DNA from: Clostridiales bacterium
GTDB taxonomy: Bacteria > Bacillota > Clostridia > Christensenellales > Aristaeellaceae
Direction: 5' to 3'
DNA length: 64,000 nt
Assembly (NCBI GenBank): GCA_012729115.1
Contig: JAAYDR010000077.1
Coordinates: 1 to 64,000 of the forward strand
Below the pieces are notes generated by a model that saw nothing but the letters and a program-made list of their open reading frames with translations, made no database searches and was not told where the DNA came from. This document shows, in pieces, positions 22,235-30,415 of the stretch. Positions within the stretch are counted from its first letter, which is position 1, and each line of letters opens with the position of its first letter. Both the position numbers and the translations under genes were made by a program.

Positions 22235-23056
22235 TTACAGGGCCGCTTTGGCCTGCGCAATGGAAAGCGCAAGGGCGGCCCGCCGGGTATCATCCTTAGA
22301 ATCTGGCTTCGGCGTCTCCTGGGGCTTCGGCGTCTCCTGGGACTTCGGGGTTTCCTGGGCTTTCGGGGTCTCCGGGCTTTTCTTTTGCTGCGCGTGCAGA
22401 ATCCGGTCCATGGCGGCCTTCTGCACGTCCCGCATGGAGCACGCAAACATCGGCAGGCCGCGGAAGGCGGCGGTGTTCTTCACCTTGTCCTTGGCGGGCA
22501 CTTCCTTTTCCGTGGTGTGCACCGCGTCGATGAAGCCAAGCTCCAGGGCCTTGGCGCTGGAAAACCATGTTTCATCATCCATCATCTGCAGGATCTGCTG
22601 GTGGGGCAGGTGGGTTTTCTCCTTGTAGGCGCTGGCAATGGATTCCCGGACCTCGTCCAGCATGGCCAGGGCGCGGTTCATCTCCACCCGGTCTCCAAAG
22701 GCGATGGTGCTGGGGTTGTGAATCATCATCATCCCCACCGGCGTCATCTCCACCTGGTCGCCGGCCATGGCAATTACGCTGGCGGCGCTGGCGGCGATCC
22801 CCGTGATCCGCACGGTCACGCGGCCGGCATACTCCCGCAGCATGTCATAGATCTGCGCAGCCGCCCACACGTCCCCGCCGGGGCTGTTAATGCGCACCAC
22901 CACGTCCCCGGTGCTGCCCTCCAGCTCCGCCCGGAATGCGCAGGGCGTCACTTCGTCTCCAAACCAGCTCTCACTGGCAATCACGCCCTCAATGGCCAGC
23001 TCCCGGCTGCCGTCCGGGTCGTTCTCCAGCTGGTTCCAGGTCCAAAAATGGTTCAA
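22235..23056 (-). CDS. Head maturation protease, ClpP-like
   Basis: 273 residues. ClpP/S14 fold: RINSPGGDVWAA, nucleophile Ser93 in GIAASAASVIAMAG, His113 in MMIHNPST, and Asp within LELGFIDAVH. It trims the capsid delta domain during prohead maturation. The C-terminal 70 residues are an odd tail with four ETPKxQ-like repeats followed by a basic/Ala-rich end, which may be a scaffold-like extension. It lies between portal and capsid. Confidence 0.92.
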   Translation of the reverse strand: MNHFWTWNQLENDPDGSRELAIEGVIASESWFGDEVTPCAFRAELEGSTGDVVVRINSPGGDVWAAAQIYDMLREYAGRVTVRITGIAASAASVIAMAGDQVEMTPVGMMMIHNPSTIAFGDRVEMNRALAMLDEVRESIASAYKEKTHLPHQQILQMMDDETWFSSAKALELGFIDAVHTTEKEVPAKDKVKNTAAFRGLPMFACSMRDVQKAAMDRILHAQQKKSPETPKAQETPKSQETPKPQETPKPDSKDDTRRAALALSIAQAKAAL

Positions 23057-23073
23057 TATTCGTTCCCTCCTTC

Positions 23074-24273
23074 TCAGCGCCCGCTGTCTTTCACGGTCAT
23101 GCCCTTCAGGATCATCTCCAGCGGCAGCAGGTCGCGGGCCGCCAGCAGCTTCTCCCCGTCGGGATCCGGCGGCAGGTTGTCATCGTCCCGGGCCTCGTTG
23201 GGTGTCATCCATCCGCCGCGGATGGCCTTTGTGTGCTTGTCCGCCATGGTTTTCACGTCACCCCGCAGCAGGCTGTCCATGTTGAATCCAAAGTGGTACC
23301 CATCGGATACCTGCTCCCAGGTCAGAAGTTTGCGGTCCAGCTCGCTTTCCCACTGGCACACGATGGGAAGAACGGTCATCTGCGCCAGCTCCCGCATCTG
23401 CTGCTCGTTGTCGGTAAAGCCCTTGTCGCTGGTGTCGCCCAGCATCCGGGGCGGGATGTTGTACACGGTCGCCACCCGGTTGCGGGTCATGTTCTCCACG
23501 CCGATCACGTCGTTGTCCACAGGGGTGCGGTTCAGGGCGTTCACCGTCATTCCGCCGTCCAGCACGATGGCGCTGCGCCCGCTGTCGTTGTAGGCCTGCA
23601 GAAACTGCTTGATGATCTCGTTGCGGCGGTCAGCGTTCAGGCCGGTGTTGGGCACGGTCAGCACAATGCTGCTGTTCACGGCCTTGATCTGCTCCATGGT
23701 GTAGGTCTTGATGTCGCTGGCGTACTTGATCGTATCCCGCAGCACATCAATGGGCTTGATGCCCTTTTCGCCGTTGGCGCTGATGTTCCGGATCACCAGC
23801 ATGCTGCTGTTGTGCACCCAGAACTGGTTTGCGGTGTCCCGGGGTGTCACCCGGTACCACATCTCTGGCGCGCCGTCCTGGTCGGTCACCCGCACCGGCG
23901 TCACACACCCGGCCTCCAGGATGTCCAGCCGATCCACGCCGCCGGCCATGGTGGGCACCACCAGCGCGTAGGCGTTGCCCTCATTGCCCACCAGCGCCTG
24001 CATGGTCAGCCGGAACCAGTAGCTGGTCATCCAGGGGTTGGGGCTGAAGCTCACCAGCTTTTCCAGCGGGTGATCCTTCTGCAGCTCCCGGCCCTTGTAC
24101 AGATGCAGCGGCAGGCAGCTGAAGGTGTTGGCCACCCGGCTCACGGCCGCATAAATGGCCTCGCTGGCCGTCATGTACCGGTCCGCCCGGGTCTGGTATA
24201 CGCTGGTCTGCACCCCGGTGGGCTCGTCCCTGGCCTGGCCTGTTTTCCGTTGCAGCCGTTTGAATAGCGGCAT
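23074..24273 (-). CDS. Portal protein, HK97 family
   Basis: 399 residues from ATG at 24273. Pattern of Phage_portal: ASEAIYAAVSRVANTFSCLPLHLYKG, NPWMTSYWFRLTMQALVGNEGNAYALVV, YRVTPRD, GIKPIDVLRDTIKYA and MLGDTSDKGFTDNEQQMRELAQMTVLPI. It forms the dodecameric DNA channel at one capsid vertex. It is placed between large terminase and protease. The ATG at 24291 would lengthen it by six residues and is less well spaced from a ribosome site. Confidence 0.93.
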   Translation of the reverse strand: MPLFKRLQRKTGQARDEPTGVQTSVYQTRADRYMTASEAIYAAVSRVANTFSCLPLHLYKGRELQKDHPLEKLVSFSPNPWMTSYWFRLTMQALVGNEGNAYALVVPTMAGGVDRLDILEAGCVTPVRVTDQDGAPEMWYRVTPRDTANQFWVHNSSMLVIRNISANGEKGIKPIDVLRDTIKYASDIKTYTMEQIKAVNSSIVLTVPNTGLNADRRNEIIKQFLQAYNDSGRSAIVLDGGMTVNALNRTPVDNDVIGVENMTRNRVATVYNIPPRMLGDTSDKGFTDNEQQMRELAQMTVLPIVCQWESELDRKLLTWEQVSDGYHFGFNMDSLLRGDVKTMADKHTKAIRGGWMTPNEARDDDNLPPDPDGEKLLAARDLLPLEMILKGMTVKDSGR

Positions 24274-24322
24274 GTTTTCCACTCCCTCCAAAAACGGAAA
24301 AGCGCCGGCATGGGCGCTTTTG

Positions 24323-26035
24323 CTAGAATCTGAATACGGTCACATTGGCGGGCACCGTGTCCCCGCACACCGGGGCCTTCTGCATGGATACCGCGTGTGC
24401 GTCCAGAAAGGCCATAAATCCGTCGATCTTCCGGTAGCGGTTGCGCTTCACCGGCATCCAGTTTTCCTTATCCCGGTCCCGGTAATCGTTGCGCAGGCGC
24501 ACATTGTGGAAGTACCAGCGAAGCATGGGGTCGTTGTTGGTGATAAGCCGCCCGTCCAGCAGGATCTCCCGCACGTCCTTCATGGGGTCGTTCAGTGTCA
24601 GCGGCCCCTGGCGCACGATCTGGCAGTTGAAGCCCGCGCCCTCCAGCATGCGGGTCAGCCATACGGCATTGGCCGGGTCATAGCCGATGGAGATGATCTC
24701 ATACTTTTTGCCCTGCTCCTGAAACCACTGGTACACCACATCCTGGGGAATGTAATCCCCCTCGCAGATGGTCAGCAGCCCCTGCAGCGCCCATTCGTAA
24801 TAGGGGATCTTCTCGTTGTCCATCTCCACCTTCCGCTTGGGCACCCAGCTGTGATGGAGCACAAAGAGGTCCCCGTTGTCCAGGGGAAACTCCAGCGCGG
24901 CCGCGGTGAAGTCCTCCCGGGAGCTCAGGTCATACCCGCCGTAGCAGGCGCGGCCGGCCAGGCTCTCCAGGTCCACCTGCTTGCGGTTGCGGTTCAGCAC
25001 GCTGATGTCCACAAAGCTGGCATCGCTTACGTCCGCCATCACGTTCAGCTGCTTGCAGATAAAGTCCGCCCGCTCCTGGGGCACGTTCTTGCAGCGCTCC
25101 CAGTCGCTTTTCAGCTTCTCCAGGTTCAGCAGCACGCCCATGCTTGGGTTGGCCTTTACCCAGCAGCTGCTGTCATCCACATTGTCGGTGCTGTCCAGCT
25201 CGCAGATGAAGCTGAACAGCTGATCCGACACGCTGGCCGGCAGCATGCCGTCCTGCATGGCGTCGGAAAACAGGGCGTAGTAGTCCATCAGCGGGCCTTC
25301 AATCACCGTGCCCATGGTGGTGATGTACAGCGCCAGGGGCTGGCTGCGCTTGTTCATGCCCCGCTTGATGACGTTGATCAGCTTGTAGTCCCTGTACTCA
25401 TGGATCTCGTCAAAGATCCCCATGTGCGGGCTCAGGCCGTCCAGCTTGTGGCTGTCGCTGGCCCGGTGCTGGATGCTGCTGTTGGTTTTGTCATAGGTGA
25501 TGCTGCTTCGGGTCACGTTGAAGCGATTGGCCAGGAATGGGCTGGCCAGGATCTGCCGGGAGCACTCACCGAAAATAATGTTGGCCTGATCCTTGCTGTT
25601 TGCCAGCAGGTAGATGTCCGCGCCCCTTTCTCCGTCCTTGCTGGCCCCAAAGGTGGAATTGCCGGCCATCAGGGTGCTTTTGCCGTTGCCGCGCCCCACC
25701 AGGATCAGGGCTTCCCGGAAGCGGCGCAGGCCTGTGCGCTTGTCCACCCATCCGTAGATATTGCCCTCCACAAAGCACTGCCAGGGCATCAGCTCCATGG
25801 CCTGGTAGTTGCCCTTTGTGGGCGTTAAAAAGCGCTCCATGAACTCAATGGGCCGTACGGCCAGCCGTTCATCAAAGCGCCAGGGGTGCTCCGGGTTTTT
25901 TGATTTCTCAATGTCCAGCAGGAACCGGCTGCAGGACGCGCGCACTTTTTCACAGGCGATCAGCCGCCCCTGGGTCACGTCCTGCGCATAGCCGTAAATC
26001 TTGGACAGCGCGTCAGCTGTCCGGGAAGGCGTCAA
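24323..26035 (-). CDS. Terminase large subunit
   Basis: 570 residues of the Terminase_1/YmfN-like type. ATPase: Walker A LVGRGNGKST (about residue 115), Walker B MGIFDEIHE (about 207), and TTMG coupling motif. Nuclease: GGYDLSSREDFTAAAL (first acidic residue), GYDPANAVWLT, and a C-terminal KIDGFMAFLDA. It cuts concatemers and pumps DNA into the prohead. It likely starts at the TTG at 26035, six nt after GGAGGACGAG and 23 bp inside the small-subunit gene; no ATG is available near the N-terminal homology. Confidence 0.93.
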   Translation of the reverse strand: MTPSRTADALSKIYGYAQDVTQGRLIACEKVRASCSRFLLDIEKSKNPEHPWRFDERLAVRPIEFMERFLTPTKGNYQAMELMPWQCFVEGNIYGWVDKRTGLRRFREALILVGRGNGKSTLMAGNSTFGASKDGERGADIYLLANSKDQANIIFGECSRQILASPFLANRFNVTRSSITYDKTNSSIQHRASDSHKLDGLSPHMGIFDEIHEYRDYKLINVIKRGMNKRSQPLALYITTMGTVIEGPLMDYYALFSDAMQDGMLPASVSDQLFSFICELDSTDNVDDSSCWVKANPSMGVLLNLEKLKSDWERCKNVPQERADFICKQLNVMADVSDASFVDISVLNRNRKQVDLESLAGRACYGGYDLSSREDFTAAALEFPLDNGDLFVLHHSWVPKRKVEMDNEKIPYYEWALQGLLTICEGDYIPQDVVYQWFQEQGKKYEIISIGYDPANAVWLTRMLEGAGFNCQIVRQGPLTLNDPMKDVREILLDGRLITNNDPMLRWYFHNVRLRNDYRDRDKENWMPVKRNRYRKIDGFMAFLDAHAVSMQKAPVCGDTVPANVTVFRF

Positions 26036-26414
26036 ACTCGTCCTCCGGCGTCTGGGCCGCCACCGGCTCCGGTGTATCCGGCGGCCGCTTCTGGCTGGCC
26101 GGCGTCAGCTTCAGCTCGCTCAGGTGCTTGCGCTGCTGCTCCATCAGCATGCGTGCCTGCTGGATGCTCTTGTTTTCACGCACGCCGCTTTGCCTGCCAT
26201 TGTGCCAGCTGATGGTTGCCCCGCGCTTCGCCACGTCCTCATACAGCGTCAGCTTCATTTCCTCCAGCATGGCCACGTCTCCAACGATTCCCTGGCTCAC
26301 GTCATCCATGCCGCCGGGCCGCTCCTCGCACGCCTGGCAAAGCTGGTCATACATTTGCCGGGCCTGTGGTTTGGAGAGCCTTGCCTTGTGTTCCTGCATC
26401 AACCGTTCGTTCAT
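26013..26414 (-). CDS. Terminase small subunit, P27 type
   Basis: 133 residues from ATG at 26414 (AGAGGTGA before it). Helical, with the P27-like pattern ALLEEMKLTLYEDVAKRGATISWHNGRQSGVRENKSIQQ seen in parts (KLTLYEDVAKRG, GVRENKSIQQARML) and an acidic Pro-rich tail. It recognises the packaging site and loads the large subunit, which is encoded in an overlapping frame. Confidence 0.88.
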   Translation of the reverse strand: MNERLMQEHKARLSKPQARQMYDQLCQACEERPGGMDDVSQGIVGDVAMLEEMKLTLYEDVAKRGATISWHNGRQSGVRENKSIQQARMLMEQQRKHLSELKLTPASQKRPPDTPEPVAAQTPEDEFDAFPDS

Positions 26415-26428
26415 GGCGTTCACCTCTG

Positions 26429-26743
26429 CTATATCTTGATCACCCGCGCTCTGGGCGTGGGCTGCGGCACTCGCGCGGGATTTCCGCCCTTTTCCGGATG
26501 CCGCCTGTTATGACAAATTTTGCACAAACTCCGCAGATTATCAATATCAAGCTCCAGATCCGGCCTTTCGCTGCGCGGAATCACGTGATGCACCACTTCC
26601 GCGTCCCGCACTCTGCCATATCCGCCGGCCTTCTTGCGCTCCATGCAGTCGCAGCACAGATAGCTGTCCGCCTGCTTCCGGGCATCGGCCAGCACCAGCC
26701 AGGCCTTGCTGTGGTAAAAGGGGTCGCTTTCCTTGTGGTACAT
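26429..26743 (-). CDS. HNH endonuclease
   Basis: 104 residues from ATG at 26743. HNH-type motif: CCDCMERK (zinc Cys pair), VVHHVIPRSERPDLELD, then NLRSLCKICHNRRH with the second Cys pair and final His. In HK97-like phages an HNH protein next to TerS-TerL is needed for cos cleavage with the terminase. The upstream 17 codons of the open frame precede the ribosome site and are not used. Confidence 0.9.
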   Translation of the reverse strand: MYHKESDPFYHSKAWLVLADARKQADSYLCCDCMERKKAGGYGRVRDAEVVHHVIPRSERPDLELDIDNLRSLCKICHNRRHPEKGGNPARVPQPTPRARVIKI

Positions 26744-26930
26744 CCCGCGCCCTCCCACGAAAAAGAGCGGCCCCGGCGGGTCGCCCTTTGTCAAACTTCA
26801 CATGCTGATGGTACCACAGCCCGGGACGCGGGAGAAGGGCCTCTGGTTGTCATGTGTCGGCAGGATTGGCGCATCCGGCTGTCAGGGCCCCTGCTCCTGC
26901 CTGTTCCAGGGAAGGGACGCAAGCTCTGTG

Positions 26931-26955
26931 AAAAAGCGGGCCCACGCCCGCTTTG
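26931..26955 (-). terminator. Terminator between early regulator and packaging genes
   Basis: Leftward: AAAGCGGG..CCCGCTTT stem with a small loop and a T run, directly after the regulator stop. It separates early from late genes. About 120 nt further on, TGGTACCAT (26808-26816) is a possible extended -10 of a late promoter that the regulator could activate. Confidence 0.65.
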
Positions 26956-26961
26956 CCGTGT

Positions 26962-27426
26962 TCAGCTCGCCATGCTGTCCGCCAGGTACCAGTCGGGCAG
27001 GGCGGCCGCCACATCCTCCTTGTCGATCTCCATCGCCATGCGCACCCCGTCCGATTTCATCTTACGCACATACCCATAGCTGTACTTCATCCGCTTGGCC
27101 ACTTCGTTCAGGCTTTCGCCCTTCACATAGTACCGGTGCATTACAGAGCGCACCGTGGGCGGCAGCCGGTCAATCAGCTTACAGCTGGCGTCAATCTCCG
27201 CGCATTTCCGGGCAATGCGCTGCTGCACAGCCCTCTGCAGCCGGTCCACCTCAGCCACCAGCGTGCCCACCCGGTCCTTCTCCACGCTGCACCCACCGCC
27301 GCCGGTGCTGTCCAGCCTCGGGGACACATTGGTGGCGGCGTCCCGGTACCGCTCAATGTCCGCTTCAATCCTGCGGATGTCCTCATCCGCGGCCCTGCAT
27401 CGTTCAAATACCTCCATGGCGGTCAT
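26962..27426 (-). CDS. Late-gene transcription regulator, RinA/ArpU/DUF1492-like
   Basis: 154 residues. An N-terminal coiled coil is followed by a sigma-70 region 4-like HTH: LPPTVRSVMHRYYVKGESLNEVAKRM then YSYGYVRKMKSDGVRMAM. Proteins of this kind sit just before the terminase genes in many Gram-positive phages and turn on the late operon. A Gly-rich linker with a Cys interrupts the coiled coil. It overlaps the preceding lipoprotein gene as ATGA and is followed by a terminator, which fits its being the last early gene. Confidence 0.82.
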   Translation of the reverse strand: MTAMEVFERCRAADEDIRRIEADIERYRDAATNVSPRLDSTGGGGCSVEKDRVGTLVAEVDRLQRAVQQRIARKCAEIDASCKLIDRLPPTVRSVMHRYYVKGESLNEVAKRMKYSYGYVRKMKSDGVRMAMEIDKEDVAAALPDWYLADSMAS

Positions 27427-27593
27427 ACTTCCACCTCCGTGATATGCGCCTTGGCTTTCTCGGCCAGTGTCGCTGCAACTGCCTGCGTGTTGGCTTTGTC
27501 GGTGTAAGTCGCGTTCGGCTTAAAGCGGTCACAACTGGTCAGCAGTACCACGAGGGCTAAAAGCAGGATGCCGATGGAAAGAGCCTTTTTCAT
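27423..27593 (-). CDS. Small phage lipoprotein
   Basis: 56 residues: MKKALSIGILLLALVVLLTSC is a type II signal peptide with lipobox LTSC, so Cys21 should be lipidated after cleavage, leaving a 36-residue soluble, mostly helical tail (from CDRFKPNATYTDKAN). GGAGG lies upstream of the ATG and the stop overlaps the regulator start (ATGA). Small lysogen-expressed lipoproteins of phages often block superinfection (Ltp/Sie type), but the early-operon position makes this only a possibility. Confidence 0.7.
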   Translation of the reverse strand: MKKALSIGILLLALVVLLTSCDRFKPNATYTDKANTQAVAATLAEKAKAHITEVEV

Positions 27594-27617
27594 GGGATGT
27601 ACCTCCTTCGCATTTCT

Positions 27618-27812
27618 TCATGACAGTATCTTGTTACCATGTGGCGGCGGTGGATTCTTCACCAGATGGGTCGATCCCAAGAAGTTGATATACTTGTATC
27701 CTTTCGGCATGAGTGCGCCATGACACACAGGGCATCTCCCATTTCGCTTCAGCTTGCGGTAGTAGTACACGTTCCCGCACTCCAGGCATTCGTGTTCATA
27801 GGGCTTTTTCAC
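27618..27812 (-). CDS. Small zinc-ribbon protein
   Basis: 64 residues from a GTG overlapping the previous stop (GTGA). HECLECGNVYYYRK and GRCPVCHGAL give two CxxC knuckles 18 residues apart, a rubredoxin-like zinc ribbon. The C-terminus is short and Pro-rich. Probably a nucleic-acid or protein-binding accessory of the early operon; no specific role can be stated. Confidence 0.7.
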   Translation of the reverse strand: MKKPYEHECLECGNVYYYRKLKRNGRCPVCHGALMPKGYKYINFLGSTHLVKNPPPPHGNKILS

Positions 27813-28126
27813 ACCCTCGCCTCCCCGATCTGGGCCTTGGCCATGGCGGTCAGATAAGCCCTGCACTCCTGCGGCTTTTCAGGGGATCCGGTGACGTGGC
27901 AGCCGCCCAGCGCCCCGTTCAGCGGGCAATCGTGGCATTGGGGGATGGCGGGCAGGATAATCATACGGCCCGAGTCGATGGTGTTTTCCAGGTAGTACAG
28001 CCGCTTGGCCGCTTCCTTGAACCGGGCGGCCAGGTCCGCCCTGGCAGCCGCCTCGTCCTCATAGGGTCCGCCCATCTCCAGTGCGGGTCCGTTGGCGTGC
28101 ATCACAGTCATGCGTTTGTAACTCAT
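27809..28126 (-). CDS. Early phage protein with Cys motif, function unknown
   Basis: 105 residues from ATG at 28126 with AGGAGTG before it. Helical middle (ADLAARFKEAAKRLYYLE) and a C-terminal PQCHDCPLNGALGGCHVTG, a C-x2-C..C cluster like those of other small early proteins of clostridial phages. The longer frame upstream runs antisense-like through the DUF6273 gene and is ignored. Confidence 0.65.
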   Translation of the reverse strand: MSYKRMTVMHANGPALEMGGPYEDEAAARADLAARFKEAAKRLYYLENTIDSGRMIILPAIPQCHDCPLNGALGGCHVTGSPEKPQECRAYLTAMAKAQIGEARV

Positions 28127-28169
28127 GTTTCCACTCCTCTCTTCGCGCCTATCGGCGCGGATCATCCGA

Positions 28170-28829
28170 TTACCCGATGACGCAAGCCGCCGCCAGCCCG
28201 CTGCTGACGCTCGCGTAGTTGTTGTACAGCGCGCCGGAAGGGTTGATGTAGCGGACGTTGACGGCGTTCGACGGGTTAGGCGACCGCAGCCACCAGTAAC
28301 ATTCGTCCCCGTCCACGTCAACCTTCCGCCGCAAGCGTTGCTCTCCGCTGGCGAAAAACGCATAGGCGCGGCCCTCATCCATCACCCACTGGTTGTCCAC
28401 CGGGAAGCCGGCCTCCGAAGCCGACAGAAGGAAAATGACATCCGGGATCTCCTCCATGCGCTTGCTGTCGGCGTTGAAGGTTTCCTTGGCCACGGTCCGC
28501 AGAACGTCCCGGTCCTCGGGGGAAAAGCCGCCCAGGAACTCCTCCCGCAGCCACCGGCGCACGCTGCTGGTGGCCCACCGGTTGCACCCCCAGGGGTGAT
28601 TTTTACTGGCATCGTCGAAGCTCCGCCAGAGGGGCGGGTTGCGCATCAGCACGGTCAGGGTGTTGGCCTCCCCGGTGATGGACTGGTCCGCGTTGATGCC
28701 GATGATGTCCCATACCAGCAGCCCAAAGGCCGAGTGCTCGGTTATGAGGGACATGCCCGGCGCGGAAAGCGCGACGGCCTCCCCGTCGCGGAGCTGCCGC
28801 GCCGCCTGTGAAAAGTTGGTATACGTCAT
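28170..28829 (-). CDS. DUF6273 (C-type-lectin-like) protein
   Basis: 219 residues. Typical DUF6273 features: LVWDIIGINADQSITGE, NPPLWRSFDDASKNHPWGCNRWATSSVR-type core with RRWLREEFL, IFLLSASEAG and a C-terminal CYWWLRSPNPSNAVNVRY then GLAAACVIG. The fold is related to formylglycine-generating enzyme and to DGR target domains. Unusually it lies among early genes and not near the tail. Its 3' end has no similarity to the template repeat at 8128-8264. A short GC hairpin (CGCGCC-GATA-GGCGCG) follows the stop. It could be a moron that binds a ligand, or a fibre part with displaced gene order. Confidence 0.8.
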   Translation of the reverse strand: MTYTNFSQAARQLRDGEAVALSAPGMSLITEHSAFGLLVWDIIGINADQSITGEANTLTVLMRNPPLWRSFDDASKNHPWGCNRWATSSVRRWLREEFLGGFSPEDRDVLRTVAKETFNADSKRMEEIPDVIFLLSASEAGFPVDNQWVMDEGRAYAFFASGEQRLRRKVDVDGDECYWWLRSPNPSNAVNVRYINPSGALYNNYASVSSGLAAACVIG

Positions 28830-28850
28830 TGGTGATGCTCCTTTCTTTTG

Positions 28851-29066
28851 TCAGGCCTTCCCCTTGATCGCCTTCATGGTCTTGTAGTTGTCCCAGATCC
28901 GCACATGCTGCAAGGCCACCGCGTACTCGCAGCGCGGCAGTTCCCGGATGCTTTGTACCCCCTGCATCAGCCGCACGTCGCGGCGGATCGCGTTGGCCAC
29001 CGCCTTTTCACAGCCGGGGGCCCGGTAGGATACGCCCAGCTTCCATTGCTCATTTTCAGGTATCAT
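28851..29066 (-). CDS. Small early phage protein
   Basis: 71 residues from ATG at 29066, overlapping the preceding stop as ATGA. Mixed charged, with GCEKAVANAIRRDVRLMQG and IWDNYKTMKAIKGKA at the C-terminus. No domain recognised; codon use and coupling support a real gene. Confidence 0.6.
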   Translation of the reverse strand: MIPENEQWKLGVSYRAPGCEKAVANAIRRDVRLMQGVQSIRELPRCEYAVALQHVRIWDNYKTMKAIKGKA

Positions 29067-29482
29067 TGGTGTCCCTTTCCGCGCAATATCGGACTGTGCC
29101 ACACCCAGTGATCCTCATTGCGGCATTCTTTGCATGCGCATTCGTGCCGGCAGTCGGCACAGTCCTGATCACATCCTGGTATCGCGTCTTGGCTGTGTAC
29201 ACAGATGTCGCAGTTACCCACATGACGCAGATCCTGCATCATCCCGTGCCGCTCCAATTTCAAGGCCTGCAGTTCCTCCTGGTAGCTGTCGGCCTGTTTT
29301 TTGGTTGCATACAGGGCTGTATCCAGGCGAGCGAGCTGCATCGCTGCATCATCCATCAGCGATTCGCGGCACTCACTGGAGCTCTCATAGATGCCATACC
29401 GTGGGCAAAACTCCCCATAACAGAAGGTGGATGCCGAGCAGGCTTTTAGCGCCTTGGCAATCTCATAAATCTTCTCAGACAT
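29063..29482 (-). CDS. Cys-rich early phage protein
   Basis: 139 residues. An N-terminal CSASTFCYGEFCPRYG, a coiled-coil centre (YQEELQALKLERHGMMQDL) and a dense C-terminal cluster CDICVHS..CDQDCADCRHECACKEC. The last resembles zinc-binding modules of clostridial phage early proteins. It may bind nucleic acid or be a metal-dependent adaptor. It overlaps both neighbours by a few bases. Confidence 0.65.
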   Translation of the reverse strand: MSEKIYEIAKALKACSASTFCYGEFCPRYGIYESSSECRESLMDDAAMQLARLDTALYATKKQADSYQEELQALKLERHGMMQDLRHVGNCDICVHSQDAIPGCDQDCADCRHECACKECRNEDHWVWHSPILRGKGHQ

Positions 29483-29603
29483 TCCCGCTCACCTGCCCCC
29501 GCATCACGTCCAGGGCCTTGGCCAGCGCCTGGCCATACCGGTCCGCGCTGTCACCGCTCATCTCCGCAACGGCCTTTTTCAGCATGTAATGCTGCTTTTT
29601 CAC
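29475..29603 (-). CDS. Small early phage protein
   Basis: 42 residues from a GTG that overlaps the methylase stop (GTGA), with GGGAGGGG seven nt upstream. Single amphipathic helix region KKAVAEMSGDSADRYGQALAKAL. Too short for a family call; reality is supported by coupling and the ribosome site. Confidence 0.5.
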   Translation of the reverse strand: MKKQHYMLKKAVAEMSGDSADRYGQALAKALDVMRGQVSGNV

Positions 29604-30415
29604 GCCATCCCCTCCCATCCCAGCATCCCGCGCCGCTCCTGGGCAAGCGGATTGATCCACAGGCACTCGGTGCGCCGGGCGGCCCGTTCCGCCATGACGT
29701 CCTTGGTGGCAAGCGTCCAGCCGGACAGCATATCCCGGTATAGCTCACAGTCGTACCCGGAGAGCAGCACCATGCCGCTGTGGGCATTCAGTGCGGCAAG
29801 CAGCTCGATGTGATCCGTGTCGGTCATTTCGTGCGCATATTGGTGCCTGTTTGCTGTCCGTGTGTTGAGTACATAGGGCGGATCAGCATACACCAGGATC
29901 TGCGGGGCATTGTAGGCCTGAATAACTTCAATGGCCGGGCGGTTTTCGATCTGCGCCGACAGCAGCCTCTTGCTTGCCTGTGTGATCCTTGCTGGCATCC
30001 CCATCCATTGACGTGCGCACGAACCTCCAACTGCTTTACCACGGTGTTTCCACCCGGTTTGTTCGTCAACGCCAGATCCTATCGCCATGTTGATTTTCAC
30101 CTGTAACCGCCGCGCCATTTCCACGTCATCCGTTACAGGAGGGGCTGTCCGGCAGTATTCCAGCTCACCACGCGCCCAGGGGGTCAGTTCTACGGCACCA
30201 GCCAACTCTTGTGGTTTATCGCGCAGCACCCGGAAATACCGTACGACATCACCGTTAAGGTCGTTAATGACCTCCAACTTCGATGGCTGCTTGTTGAAAA
30301 ACACAGCCCCGCTCCCGAAGAACGGCTCCACGTACCCCACATGCGGCGGCATAAACCCGATGATCCAGTCCGCGATCCGCCACTTCGCCCCGGGGTATTT
30401 CAGGATGGGTTTCAT
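29600..30415 (-). CDS. D12-class N6-adenine DNA methylase
   Basis: 271 residues. MTaseD12 motifs: KYPGAKWRIADWI (AdoMet-binding), VEPFFGSGAVFF, EVINDLNGDVVRYFR, and catalytic DPPY in ILVYADPPYVLNTR. It methylates adenine in phage (and host) DNA, commonly to evade restriction or adjust packaging. Slightly shorter than Dam. No partner endonuclease is next to it. It overlaps the preceding gene as ATGA. Confidence 0.92.
   Translation of the reverse strand: MKPILKYPGAKWRIADWIIGFMPPHVGYVEPFFGSGAVFFNKQPSKLEVINDLNGDVVRYFRVLRDKPQELAGAVELTPWARGELEYCRTAPPVTDDVEMARRLQVKINMAIGSGVDEQTGWKHRGKAVGGSCARQWMGMPARITQASKRLLSAQIENRPAIEVIQAYNAPQILVYADPPYVLNTRTANRHQYAHEMTDTDHIELLAALNAHSGMVLLSGYDCELYRDMLSGWTLATKDVMAERAARRTECLWINPLAQERRGMLGWEGMA

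Noticed and set aside
20850-22628. 592-codon frame antisense to the capsid gene
   Set aside because: Shadow of the capsid and protease genes; the minus strand gives clear HK97 and ClpP motifs.
28170-28300. DUF6273 3' end as a second VR for the same TR
   Set aside because: No homology to 8128-8264 and no shared GGCGCGGGGC end.
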